The position numbers and the translations under genes were made by a program. A DNA stretch of 64,000 nt, from contig JAJNNQ010000029.1 in assembly GCA_027886175.1 (NCBI GenBank), positions 5,512,501 to 5,576,500 on the forward strand. The letters are read 5' to 3'. The notes under the pieces are model-generated. The model was given only the letters and a program-made list of their open reading frames with translations. It searched no databases and was not told the origin of the DNA. The stretch comes from Phylloscopus collybita (Eukaryota; Chordata; Aves; Passeriformes; Phylloscopidae). Of this stretch, positions 38,821 through 51,375 are shown piece after piece. Within the stretch, counting starts at the first letter, position 1. Each line of letters starts with the position of its first letter.

Positions 38821-40289
38821 CTACCATGCATTTTTGAACTTGCAGTTTCCTTCCTGTAGAAGTCTGTAATCATTGACCTTCTTTGGAATATGCAGACACT
38901 GGTTTAGGAAGACCAAGAGGTAGTTTACCTTTTTAATAGTTACTGATGTGATCCATTGCAGAACTGCTGACTGAGAGAGATTAATGCTAACACTGTGTAT
39001 TTTACTCCCATATGGATTTTTGTCTTTTTCACTTGGGTGTGATGTACTTTTAACTGTATTCAGAATTTGGTGTTAGAGGCAGAAAAATAAGTATGAAGAA
39101 ACTAACAACATTGGGTCTATAGCTAAAGAAGTTACCTGAGAGACACTTCTAATATTCTGAGAATGCCCTTCTCAGAATTTAGTTATGTATGGGTGAATAT
39201 CTTTACTCCTCCAGTTCTGCATGAAAGCACAAATTGCAACTGCATTTTAGCAGTTGACCTAAAGAAAAACACTCAAGCAGCAAAAGCCAAAGTCATGGTT
39301 GTGCCACTTTGTCTTTGCTTCCATTTTACCTGTGTTTTTACCCACCTCTCACAAAATTTAATTTGGCTAGTTCTCTGTAACAGTGATTTTATAGATTTGA
39401 AAGTGCTGTTCACCTCACTTTAGAAATTTATGCTTACTGATGTGGAACTCCACATCCTGATTCTACCCTATGCTTCACACTGATTCCCTCTGGAATTATT
39501 TATAAGTGTGTACCTTAAAAAAATGTACAGTAATCCTACTTTAAGTCATCTTTAAATTCCATACTAGTATTCTTTTTAAAAAGACAATTTGTGTGGAGTG
39601 AAAGAGTGTTTTAAAACATGTAAACAATTCTCTGAGTTCTGATGCCACATTTATATCAGTGAACTTATGCATGTTAGGCACCAATATTTTTTACTGAGAG
39701 TTTATTTAAGTAAATTTTAGGAATGCAGTTTGTCTCTTTATATCAATTTTACAGAGGTTTTCTTCATGCTAAGGTCCTATGTTATCTAAAACAGAGTAGT
39801 TTATCTCCATGAAATGAATGGCATCATTGCCATACAGGGTCACGCTTGTTAATTTCTCATGCTTACACTTGAAAATTGGTATGCAAGTGGGAAGCTGAAA
39901 GAGTGGTGGGAAGACTTCTTTGCTTCTCCTCGAAACAGTTTGGCAGAGCTTGTATGAGAGCAATGTATGAGACAAATGAAACACATGCCTCTATCATCCT
40001 TAAAGAATAGTGTGCTTCTGTTTTATTCCTATTTAATGCAACCTCTTCGGTATTTTTTATAGGGATTAGATTCCTAGTTCATGCATGTTTTTGAAGAAAA
40101 ATGACTTACAGATGAATAATAGTCATTGTCTGGTGCCATATCATATTTTTGATAGGAGATTGGTTTGAAATATGCAGGATTGTCATATGGGGACACAAAA
40201 TGGCATTTTGGCAAAATGTTAGTCTGTTGGAGCTTGTTTTAAGCAGAATTAACAGCCTTGTGGCACTGAGCTGATAGGGTCCAGAATTG
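38821..40289. other. Intron 1, no gene seen
   Basis: T-rich unassigned sequence; no exon recognised. Confidence 0.5.
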
Positions 40290-40720
40290 GTGTGCAGAAG
40301 TGTTGCCTTAAAGGCTGAGACAGAGGCCAGAAAGAGTTATAAAAATAGAGTGATATTCATTGAGGCCTTCAAGGCCACACCCCGGCAGCCACAGCAGTGG
40401 TTTTGCCTGGATGGCTCCAAGATGGAAGGAAAAAGAGGGAGAGTCACGAGATACCCCCGCTTTTACAAGTTCTGGTCCATTTGCATATGCCCTGTCCATT
40501 GTCCAATGAACAATTCCGCATCTCTGGTGTTCCGTCCTTCCTGCTTGCCTCCTGCCTTCTACGTTGTTTATCATCGAGGCCTGGAGCTCGGAGAGTGTCC
40601 TTGAAGTCGTGAGTTCCCGGCTAAACCCAGGGGTGCCCTTCTCCCATCACCCTGTGACCAGATCCCAGCACCACTTAATACACCAGCAAAACCACCCACC
40701 AGAACAAAACAGGAAAAAGC
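40290..40720 (-). mobile_element. Possible LTR-like repeat
   Basis: A CpG-bearing, GC-richer block stands out from the AT-rich intron. It contains segments I associate with avian LTRs read antisense, such as GGATGGCTCCAAGATGGAAG near 40410 and GTGAGTTCCCGGCTAAACCC near 40609. Ends, target-site duplications and family are not determined. Confidence 0.4.
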
Positions 40721-41781
40721 CTCAAAACCTAAGGCATCAGAAGGATAAGGCAGAGGAAGTGAACAGCAAATATAAGCCTACACTGCCAAGCAAGGTACGT
40801 GTTTTTATTGGCATCCTCTTGGAAATGTTTGAGTGGTTCCTTGGGAACTGCTTTGTAGTGGAGACAGAAGAGGTGAAGGAAGAATTTGTGTATGGAGGGA
40901 GTATCTCTGAAAATTCACTTACATTTTGTTTAGGAAAGCCCATCAGTGAGGAAAACCCCCCAAATTTAAAAGTACTGTGGCTATGGTTTTCAAAACTGGA
41001 AACACAGATTCTCAGGATGTATATTTATGTGGGCAAAGTACTGAACTTGCCTTCACCAAGAGCCATTGAAATTCTCAGTCTCAGGCTTCCAAACTCAGTT
41101 TCTCCAACTGTCTCAAAATACCTTAGTTCCTGGCTGAAATAGGAAGCATGGTACTAATAACCATCACAAAGCTGCTCCAAGAGAATTGTGTCTATTAATA
41201 TTTATCAGAAGTGTTATGTGACAAAGATAGGGGCATGTATTAGGCTCTAAAATGAAGGACTGTAGAATTTTTTCACACATTTTTGCAATGTTGTAATATA
41301 TGGCCAATTTGGCAATGTAGTGTGGAGGTATTGTTTTACCTGGCTTCTGCAAAAAGATGCATACAGATCATTTAAAGGGACATTGTCATACAGATTGGTT
41401 TTACCTTGAGTGCTCATATTTCAGTCTGCTGAAGCTGGAGGCAAATGCTGAGCACTTCATCTCTGAGGAAACCTTTTATAGAAGTTTAAGGGGTGAACCT
41501 TCAATGGTGTACATATAGATTGTTTCTACTCTTTATTCTTTGCACGTTTGATTTTTTAGTAGTTGTCCATTCATTTTAAATCTCCATGAATTAAGTAATA
41601 TTTTTTAAAAAGAGGTGAGCCTCTTTCCCACTTTTTTTTTTTTTAAATTTGTATTTATGTTTTTATTAGAAACAGTTTCTATCAGCAGCAATGACTTCAC
41701 CTCCTTTGTAAACCTGTGAACTGTAGAAGAGATCAATGGGGATCTAGTGCACAAGCTGTAAGTAGGAAGATTACAAATCAC
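40721..41781. other. Intron 1, no gene seen
   Basis: An open frame at 40564-41142 starts with TTG and shows no known domain. A strong splice donor match, AAG|GTACGT, is present at 40795. Confidence 0.45.
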
Positions 41782-41814
41782 TTTATTTTTTTTTTGTTTT
41801 TTTTATTTTTTTTG

Positions 41815-41845
<31 letters not shown>

Positions 41846-41846
41846 C
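41782..41846 (+). repeat. Poly-T and (GTTTT)6 tract
   Basis: T-runs from 41782, then GTTTT units at 41814-41843. Confidence 0.92.
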
Positions 41847-41914
41847 CTTCCAGGAAATGCTAAACAATCTCTGTGTACAGACAAGCTAAGAATGGTGAAT
41901 ACACAAGTAGATAG

Positions 41915-41948
41915 GAGAAGGGAACACGAGAAGGGAACACGAAAAGGG
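41915..41948 (+). repeat. 13-bp tandem repeat
   Basis: GAGAAGGGAACAC occurs twice in a row (41915-41927 and 41928-41940), followed by a diverged partial third copy. Confidence 0.85.
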
Positions 41949-42644
41949 AGAAATATTCCTTCCCAGAAAATATTTGAGTTTCTCTGATGAATGAAAAAGG
42001 TGTTTAAATAATTTTTTTCTCTCTTGTTCATCTTACCACCCTGAGGGAGCATAAACTGAGAATTTTCTCTCACCCTTACTTTCTGTTGCTTTAGGCTTTT
42101 TAGAAGCCCCAATAAGGCATTTTGGTTTTCTTTATGTTCACTTGCAATATGTATTCAATACAAAGTCTTAAAATTTTGAGAAATATTCGTGATTTATTTT
42201 ACTTGTATAGTTTAAAATCATCTTTAGCCCTTATTTACACAATTTTCATTTTTAACTTCCCCTCAGTACTGATGTGATCTTCAAATATGCTTGGAACTGT
42301 TAGCACCTATGAAATCAGACCTTCTGATCTGCATTTGTAAATACATCCTGTAATTAGGTTTCCCTAATTTTTTGTAAGTATAAGCACTTTCAAGTCATCA
42401 CTGGTCAGTGCCAGTGTTCAGTAATAATAGAGCATGAAAATGTGGAAAGACGCCATGGTGGCAGCAATGCTGTCCATAATAAATTTTGCCTAAAGGAGCA
42501 GAGAAGAAAATCTTACCGTTGCAGGTTAGTGAAATTGGGAAGAGTGTGCTTGATTTTAGTGGATGCCTCAATTCTTTTACCTGTCCATGATGGCCACTTC
42601 TGCTATAAGCAGAGATCCTTAACCTAGATCATCATCACAGCATG

Positions 42645-42720
42645 ATAGAATCATAGAATAGTTTGGGTTGGAAGGGATGTTTAAAGGCCCTGTAATCCAA
42701 CAATCCCTGCAATGAGCAGA
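42645..42720 (-). mobile_element. Short CR1 3'-end fragment
   Basis: TAGAATCATAGAATAGTTTG at about 42647-42666, then GGTTGGAAGGGATGTTTAAA, is the reverse complement of the standard CR1 3' end. Only about 75 bp is present, a severely 5'-truncated copy. Confidence 0.88.
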
Positions 42721-45700
42721 AGCAAGCAATGAGCAGAGAAAAATATGATACAAGTAGAATTCTAGTATCTGCCTCATTTGATGCAAATCAAATGTCTGGC
42801 TTTGCATTTGATGGGGATTTTTATTTTGACTTGTTCGAGTTTTCAGTTTCCTGGCATGTTTTTGTTGTTGTTGTTGTTGTTGTAGGGGTTTCTTGGGTTG
42901 TTTTTGTTTGTTGGTTTGTTGTTTTCTGTATGTGTGTTTTATTCTTGTTTTCCTTAAAGGTATTTACAAGCATCTCCTGTGAAAGAAATAGAGACCAGCT
43001 CTTGAGATCAGAGCAAGGTATTTAATTTCCGTGAGCTGTAGAGCATGTGCTATTCCCTGTTAGCTCTTTGAGCAATGACATGCAGAGGAGCACTGAGGAA
43101 GAAGTTGTAAGATCATCACTGAGCTGTGTCAAGCCATGGGGAAATTCTTGTCAGTGGCAGTGCACTGGAGGAATGGCTGCAGTAGTGGTCAGAATGTTAC
43201 TTTGAGCTGGGAAAGAATTTCACTTGCTATTTTATTGTATAGATCATACATGCAAAACCCATTTGCTTCATGTTTGTTTACCAGAGGAAAAATTGATGCT
43301 AAATTCTAGATTTTCATTTAGACGATTCAAAATGGTGGATGTTCTGTTCCTCTTATTTTATTTAAATGGTTTTATTTTTTTACTGTAAGCAATGATTGTT
43401 CAATAAATATTCAGGTATAGAGTAGCTAAATTCACCAAAGTGCTAGATACAAAGAGTATCATATGAAGTGTCTTTGGTAGCATTAGATGTGCTAAAACAT
43501 AAAGAGGAACTGGAATTTCCTGGAAGGAAAGATCAAAGTGTGTAAGGATTGTGCAAAATAGAGATCTGTTGTGTTACTCAGTTTCCTAAGGAATTTCAAA
43601 GAAAATTTCAAGCCTTGCTAGTTTTACAATATTTAAGATTTATGCAACTTATTGGTCAGCTTACTTTTGAACTAATGAACATAAAAGCAGCAGTAATTAA
43701 TAAGCCTTTTCATCTCTAGAAAACTTTAAATTTAAACTTAATAATAATGAAATTAATACACAGATGTCTTTGGTATACATGAAAGCAGAGTGAAGAAAAG
43801 AGGCTTAATCATTCTGTTTAACTGCATAATTTACTCAATGCTTTTTCCTTGAAGATGTTGTTCCTCTTGTTCTACTGGTTCCAGTTCATACCATTGCTGA
43901 ACAGTGCTCTGATGTAATTTCCCATGACTGCACAACTGATACTGAGAACAAATCTACTTTTTCTGGTTTTCCTTTGGGAATATAGTAAACTTTTCAAAGG
44001 CTGCTGCTGCAAGTAGGTTAAGGGGATACAGCAATCTGGAGTCAGTAGCTGTTTTATCCTTGGTAGGTCCATGTGTATCTTGGCATGCTACACGTCCATG
44101 TGTATCTTGAGTTCTGAACCTCTACACTTGTTCTAGCTGCTGATTAGGTGCTGATAAAAAGCTTTATGCCTTTGCCTCTTTCAAGTGTACTTTCGTTGTG
44201 CTACTACTGAGTCTAGTGGCTGCTGACAATTTTCTGGTTTTTACTGCCCTGCACAGAGGACATGCTAGTGAGCAGTGCAATCTAGGCACACACACCTTCC
44301 CTTTGCAACTCTGTCTCTCTTATACCTTCTCCTGAGAACACATGATGTATGCATGTGGCATTACCATGATATGTGCATGTATTTCAGACCTTTGGAGGTC
44401 TGTGTGGTGGGCAGTGCTGCCATTTTGAAATGTTTAACACACTGAAACAAACAAACAAAAATTAAATAGAGGTTAATAAAAATATGTAAGCACATGCAAA
44501 GGGAAACACAAGAAGAAAGGGTGACCTGGGCTGACTCATGCTATATATACATTGAATTTTATTGAGACTAAGACAAGAGAATTTGTGCACTGATTTCTGT
44601 GTTTGACTGTCAGATTTGTATATGGATTTGAGCTCCACAGATTAGCAGGAAGAGCCTTTTTGTGATGTGTGAATAGCAGCTTGCATTGTAGGCTGAGATG
44701 CTAGCCTGAAACTGCAAAATGCTATGTGGTGCATACTTCTTTTTCTTTTTTCCTCTTCCTAACTGTTAACTTGTTCAGACTCTATCAAATGTAAAGTTAC
44801 TTCAGCAATTGACCCTTGCAGAATTAGGCTGTGACTTTTTTTCTTTTTTAATGCTGGTGAGACTTTCAGGGTGGGATCCAAGATTTCTAATAAATAACTT
44901 TAAAATACTACCTTTTGCAGGAGGGATCCCCTAAAATCATCTTTTCAGCTAGTATTTTAAAAGTGAAATCTGAACATATATTTAGCTATATTACTTACTT
45001 ATTTAGAAGGGCTTAATGAACTTCTTCATCAACATTCTTCTCACACATGCCTTTTTGAAAACGGTGAAAAATTTGCCATGGTAACTTGAATGTCTGTATT
45101 GCTAGCCCAGAAGCAGGTGTTACTGAGGCAATAGTACTATGTTGCTTTATGCTGATTCTGCTGTCACTCTCACTGTTACATGCTTTAGGCATGGCGCACT
45201 CTGAAGTGAATTAGTATTGAATGTTTGAATGTTATTTTTGCATTCCACCATGTCACCAGTAAAGCTGGTGTAGAGGCAGCCACAATAAACTCTACCAAGA
45301 CAAAGCTGAGTCAGTTGTGGATGCATCCCATAGTAATCTTTTCCTCCTCTGTTTATTGTGATGATTCTGCTTTCCCTTACCCTGTATAATACTGTCTCAC
45401 CACTGGAATCATCTGCCTGTCCTGGGTTGTAACAAAAATTACTGTCAGGGATAAAAATGTTGTCCATATTTACTTTATGTGATCTTTAGGATATATTGGA
45501 CTGCAATTAATAGTCTGAATAAGACCTTGAATTACCTGTGAGCTTCTCTGAGGAGCCAGTATAGGCAAGAAAGTTTCCTGTTTGCCTTTCTATTTGTCCT
45601 GTGATACTTTTGGCCAGTGCAAGAGTAGGGTTTTTATTAACTTAGGATGTATCTAGGAAAGAGCTAGTGTATTTCCCTAGACACATTTCTGAGGGCAGAC

Positions 45701-48465
45701 ATGCTCTGGTACTCGCTGATGCTGCTCTTTACCTTTTCATTCTGAATAAATAAATCCAGTCGTAAAAAGAAAACAAATATTTACCTTTATTACTTAGGTG
45801 TTTTCCATGAATGTGCTAACAACTGTGATGCTGTTGTTACCAGACAAATTTACTCCTAAATCCTTAATGCAACCCCTTTCTGGAGGAGTTATGTTATATC
45901 TATGTTTTTTCACATTGCCAGGAAGCAGTCATCTTATTAAGATGAAAAGTTAATAAGAACTTGCCCTCTGCAGAAGGGCTAATTGTTCAGACTAGTCTGG
46001 ACCAAGACTGTCTTCCTGACTGAAATACTGTCGTTAAGTGGATGGAATGGATGCATGATTAGATTATCAAGCCGAATAATGCAGATGGTTTTCTTGCTGT
46101 GTTTTGGGTGTTCAATGCAAGAATAATACAATAAAATAAGGTTTGAAAGTACTTTATCCATCACTGTAGCAGAATAGGCATCAAAATGTGAAGAGTGTAA
46201 TACAGCTATTTTTGCACATGATAGGAAAACAAGTGATCAGGTGGAAAACTGTCAAAACATAATTCATTAAATCGAGGCAATTTGTCATTAAACGTCGGAT
46301 TACCAAGCACAAAAATTTATTAAATGGAAAAGATTGTCAGATGCTTGTCATAGGTTATCAGAATAAAGACTATTTATACATTTGGTGTAGAATTCAGACA
46401 GCAGTTATTCTTCTGTGTTGTCTTGCAGCTGCATTTAGATGCAATGTTGATCGTCACAGTAAAACAAAGTTTTTCGCAGTTTATGTTTTATTGCCTGGAT
46501 TCATTAAGCCATTCCAGTAGAATGTATTGTACTGATTTGTAGATCAGATATAATTATGTAATAAAGGGATTAATTTTGCAATTTGAAATTTGAAACCTGT
46601 GACTTAAATGACCTTTAGATGTTTGCTTTTCCATGGTGTAGGCAGAAGAGTATTGCACTGGGAAAGCTGAAACTTTGTCCTTGACATAGATTAATATCTC
46701 TATGTTCAGGAGAAACCCTGAGTTGAATTCTCATTCAGGTAATCCTGGCAGGATGCTGTTGAAGGCTAATAGTTTATTGATAACTGTTTTCATTGCACTA
46801 TTTAATTTGCTGCATATCACAAAGCATGTTTGCTATTCTTTTTCAAGCATATTCAAATCACTCCCCAAATGGGAAGATTGTCTTTTAAGAAAAGAAAACT
46901 ATATTTACACAGTGTGTCTGCTTCTTTTCTCGCTTTCTGGTGTTTTGAGGGGATGCACGTCCCTTAGCCTGGGGTTCATGCTTTCCATGTGAAATTTTGT
47001 TTGTAAGTTCAGTCAGAGATTCTTGCCCAGTTTTATGGCAAATGATTCCTTCAGTAGGAATAGATCAAATATCACGATGATTTTAGCTCAATAATGGGAG
47101 CTGTAACTGTCATCCCCTGGTATTACCCGTAACAGAGAGTGGAACAAAAGAAGGGTATGACAGTGACAGGCTGTGACCTGATTGTGCAGTTGAGAGTTTG
47201 AGACCTGCTCCTGTTGAACAACTTGTTTTGGAGTATTGCTGATTTGAGAAAGAAGCTGAAAAAAAATGTGAACTTCTACCTTAATCTGTCAGAGGGTTTT
47301 TTTTGGTGGTGGTTTTTTGTTTTGTTTTGGTTTTCTTGTTTTGTTCCCCGCCTCCCCCATATGCACAAGGTAGTTAACCAATACTAATTTTGCAGTAGAG
47401 GAATCTGTTTTAGCTTTCTGGTAATTTCAAAGACCTCTGACAGAATGCATAGTTCCAAGTGGCAGATGAAGGAGGGTGAGGTCAACTGGGGAATGTTCTA
47501 TAGAGACACAGGAGAGTTTGAACTGGCCACAAGGAATCTAAAGTGGTTAGAATTGCCACCTGCTGTAAGTTGGATGCTTCCATAGTTGAGAACCTTGACA
47601 AATATAAATTCAGCTTAAGAATTCAGTGCATGGCTCTGGATTTCCCTTGATTCTGCCAGGAGGGAGAAGCCATTCCCATTTTTCCTCCCAGGGTATAGGG
47701 TAACACTGAAAATTTGTGCCACAGTGAGGCAGAAATCTTGACAGTCACAGAGCCAGAGCTGACATCTGGTTTCCTGTCTTTTCACAGGAAGGAATGCACA
47801 GTCCCATCCAAGGGCAAGCAGCCCATCTGGCTTCTGTTTCATTAGTCTGTCATGAACTGACTGGGTGTTTCCAGTGCCGATATAAAAAGGCTATCTACCC
47901 CCTTTACTCATTCCTTGGTGCTAGCTCAGCATCAGCTGTTGGAGGGCTGTTGTTGGGAATTTGAAATTCCCAATTTTCAAATGCTATTTTGTTCCTTTCA
48001 TACTTTTTTTGGGAAAGGATGTCTATAATCTCGACAGCTGCTTAGTATAGGGGGAGCTTTTGGGATTGTGAAGTTTTGAATAATTTTGAAGGGTGATGTT
48101 GAAGAACAAGGTAGATGTTTGACATAGATTGTTGTGCATGTATATTTTAAGGTTTCATTTGGGTGATCTGTAAAAAATTTCACCCAATATGATGTTTCAG
48201 GTTGACTGGTCATAACTGTTTTAGGGACTCAATGAAAAGGGGATGTAACTGTATCTTAAAACTTTTTGATGAAAGCTATGCTTAAAGCTTTGGAATGTGT
48301 TCTGGCTTGTGATAAAGTGAATATTATTAAATATGACAGCATATATACATTTTAAAATAACAGTTTTTGAATGCTGTCAAATAGATCATAGTCCTTCATT
48401 AAATCCATTTGATGAAAAGAGATTGTTCTAGATAGGTAGCTCTCTTTTTAAATTTTATTTATTTA
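42721..48465. other. Intron 1, no gene seen
   Basis: AT-rich unassigned sequence. It holds a (GTT)6 run at 42864-42883, a T/G-rich tract at about 47287-47345, and a stretch at about 46250-46620 that is AT-rich but complex, with several TAAT-type sites and isolated CpGs. Confidence 0.45.
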
Positions 48466-48505
48466 TTTTATTTTATTTTATTTTATTTTATTTTATTTTA
48501 TTTTA
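48466..48505 (+). repeat. (TTTTA)8 microsatellite
   Basis: Eight perfect TTTTA units, preceded by ATTT units from about 48453. Confidence 0.95.
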
Positions 48506-49760
48506 ATAACAATCTTTGTGGGAAGTTATGGTGCTCTGTGGTATTATGTTGCCTGTACAACTGAAGCATGTTTTTTCCAAGTTTGTTTTGTAAAGATCCT
48601 AACACAGTACAAGTAACTAGCATCAGAATCTGCATATTCTCAATCTCTTTTTAAAAAGTTTTAAATCAAGATTGACTGCCTTGTCTGAAGACATGCTGTA
48701 AAAAAGAATACAATTATTTTGTTTTACAAAAGATAATGAGGCAAGTATGAGACATCAATTGGATAAAATTGTATGCCAAATTATGCAAGTAGCCAAATCA
48801 TCTAATGGCCTTCTCTAATGTTAGAATCCCTTAGTCCTTTTTCTTGACATCTTTTCTTAAATTTGTATATGAAGTGTGTACATGTATGTATATGTATATA
48901 CACACACGCACAAAAAACATGGGGTGTTTATCTATGAGATATAGCAAAGGCAGTATAAGCTAGAAAAGGAAATGCCTTTAATGAGCTAAAAGCATGATGA
49001 TGGTCAGCATATTTAATAGATGGTCATCTATTTGCCATTGCTATGAGATTCTTTAATAAATATCTCAAGACTAGTATCTTCTAGCCATGTATGAGTGTGC
49101 ACTGCAGAGGTTCAGCGGTGTCAGTGTTTAAATAGGTAGTAATGTCTGGGATTACTGAAACACCTTTCAGCCATCCTGTGAAACTGTGTCCTTTAGTAGG
49201 TTGGTGCTTTCTGACAGCTGTGCACTGGTGTCCACTTGTGCTCTCTTGCCTTGCCTATAACACAACCTACTGAGTCAATGCTCAGAGCATGCAAGATGAT
49301 ATTAATTTATATTTGTATTTCTGTTTTATGCTGAGAGAAGGTGACAAAGACAAAGCTTCAGAGGATTGGCTGCTGGCTACCTTGATGTGTGATACCTACC
49401 TGCATGCACTGAGGCTGGCCACCTACTAGTGCATGGTGAGGAAGAAGATGGGCAGAACTGGGAAGAGTTAGAGAAGACTGGGTGGGGAGACTGGGTAGCA
49501 TGAGAGCAGAGTGTCATTTCTGTGCTAAAGTTTACATGCCTTGTAAGAAAGGGAATATTTCATATTTTCTAGAAAAATGTTTCCTAGAAAAATATTTCCT
49601 GGTTTACTGGGTCTCGTATCTCTGATATGGTTTTACTTAACTCTGGTGCCTTCTCAGTTGGGTTTTCAGTGCAGTCTGCTCCTCAAGGCTCTTCAAGAAC
49701 ATGTGAAAATGGGTGGGTTTGGGTTAATGGCAGCAGCGTGCTTGGTGGTGAAGCCTTCAG
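48506..49760. other. Intron 1, no gene seen
   Basis: AT-rich, with a TGTATG/CACACA-type alternating tract at about 48880-48912. No exon recognised. Confidence 0.5.
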
Positions 49761-49893
49761 AGAATCACAGAATATTGTGAGTTGGAAGGCACCCACAAGG
49801 AACATCAAGTCCAGCTCTTGAGCAGATAGCTCATATGAGAATGAACTCACAACCTTGACATTACTATGTTCAAACCAATGGAGCTAATCCCAG
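49761..49893 (-). mobile_element. tRNA-Ile-derived SINE (TguSINE1-like)
   Basis: On the - strand, the 5' part resembles a tRNA-Ile: an A-box-like TAGCTCCATTGG (complement of 49875-49886), AGTAATGTCAAGG where tRNA-Ile has its anticodon arm, and a decayed B box near the complement of 49836-49848. The 3' part reads like a CR1-X-type end finishing in TATTCTGTGATTCT (complement of 49761-49774). A tRNA-Ile head joined to a CR1 tail is the design of the passerine SINE TguSINE1. About 133 bp, diverged and inactive. It is not a functional tRNA gene because the boxes are mutated and no cloverleaf closes. Confidence 0.7.
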
Positions 49894-51332
49894 TTGTCTT
49901 CCCCTGCTCTCTGCTTTCCTTCTGCTTGCTGCTTTTCTTGTACTTGGGGCACATGGCTAAGGATGGTTGCTGCATCCCACAAGGAAGGGTGCAAGGCCAC
50001 TGAAATGTCTGATTGCTCTCTTGCCAATTTCCATGCTGGCCTGTCTCTTGCTTTATTTCCCAAAAGTTCTTTTTGCATCTATATGTCAGGCAGAAAGAGA
50101 AATCAAAAAAGGTGTCTTGTGCTGAAAGACATGATACCCTTTCTTCTTTGGTGTCATCTGCTCATTTACGTAACTTTTCTAGTTTTGAAAAAGAGGTTCA
50201 GTATATAATAACTTCAACCTGAGGTTTTTCAGTCAGTTTTGGCAGAGCAGGTACAAAGCTGTCAGAGCTTTGCTTCTTAGAATCTGCACGTCAGCTTTGC
50301 ACTGCATCTAGCTCTTTCTGAAAACAGTTTTTAAGATTTTTTTTTTTTTCACATAAGCCTGTAGTACCTGTAGATGACCTGGGTGAGGAGAATGTAACCT
50401 TAGTTTTCACCCAAATTACAAGAGGTTTACATAGGTTTTCTACTCTCAGAGGACAATAAGAAATCTTACTTTACTTTTTATTTTGCAATAATATTCAAAG
50501 CCATTCACTCCTTTTTTCAAGTTGCTTAATTGTCTTCCTGCCATTTGCTATAGCTCTGCTTCAATTCTAAATATGACAGGAATTTAAAGAGAAACCTTTT
50601 TGATGCAACAATGACCTAGGAATCAGCTGTATCATCTATTTATGAAAACTACTGTATGGTATATTTTTTGCCAGGTGTTCTTCCACTCCATAATCACCTG
50701 TGTGAGAACAGGAGTTTATTTCCAAAACCAGAGTTTGGTGCTTAAATACTTGTTAACAAGGCACATTCTCTGAAAAAAATTGCTTAGGAGAAATGTGCTC
50801 ATTTTTGTACAGGAAGTAGCTTCCACTGTATGTTGTTTGCCACTACACACAGTAAAATGAATATGGGTGATCCTGTTAAGCATCATATATTTTGTTTGTT
50901 TGTTTGTTTGGTTTTTTTGTTTTGTTTTGTTTTTCTTGTTCAATTGGCTTTGTGTTCAGTTGTAACAGGCAATGTGGGTGGTTAAGGGAAATTGATCAGT
51001 GTGTATAAACATCCTCTGCATCAACTGATTTTTCAATGCTTTCCCCAAATACCAGCCACTGTGAAGCATATCAGAAAACTACCATTATATAAACACATAA
51101 TCTTCAGTCTTTTTTTCCCCCTCTTTTTTTCATTCAGTTTCAGCCGAGAGCTGAAATTTTATAAATATCAAAGACAGCAAATTCTGCCCTGAATAGATAG
51201 GAAACAGACAGAATAGTGTTTTTGTAAGGTCAGGAAAAGTGAGTTTCATACCTTTGGTATGTAATTCAGGGCTTTGCTTTCCATTTACTAGATGGAAAGA
51301 AACAATTGCAGCATCCTAGGATTTGTTTTGGG
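49894..51332. other. Intron 1, no gene seen
   Basis: AT-rich, with a T-run at about 50338-50350 and a (GTTT)n/T-rich tract at 50891-50938. No exon recognised. Confidence 0.5.
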
Positions 51333-51375
51333 AGTTACTCTTGCATCCCATCTTAAAAGGGATGCAAGAGTAACT
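51333..51375. repeat. 17-bp perfect inverted repeat
   Basis: Arms AGTTACTCTTGCATCCC at 51333-51349 and GGGATGCAAGAGTAACT at 51359-51375, with loop ATCTTAAAA. No mismatch. It lies in otherwise plain intron sequence and not in any repeat I recognise. Confidence 0.95.

Noticed and set aside
40564..41142. 192-codon + strand open frame
   Set aside because: It starts with TTG, resembles no known family and has ordinary intron composition.
44067..44109. 16-base direct repeat (GTCCATGTGTATCTTG)
   Set aside because: Two copies 11 bases apart are a small local duplication with no further structure.
45147..45467. 106-codon - strand open frame
   Set aside because: It looked less biased than others, but I recognise no family. 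It may be an old repeat remnant.
49836..49893. Functional tRNA-Ile gene
   Set aside because: The internal boxes are mutated, the acceptor stem does not close, and a CR1-like tail follows. It is a SINE head.
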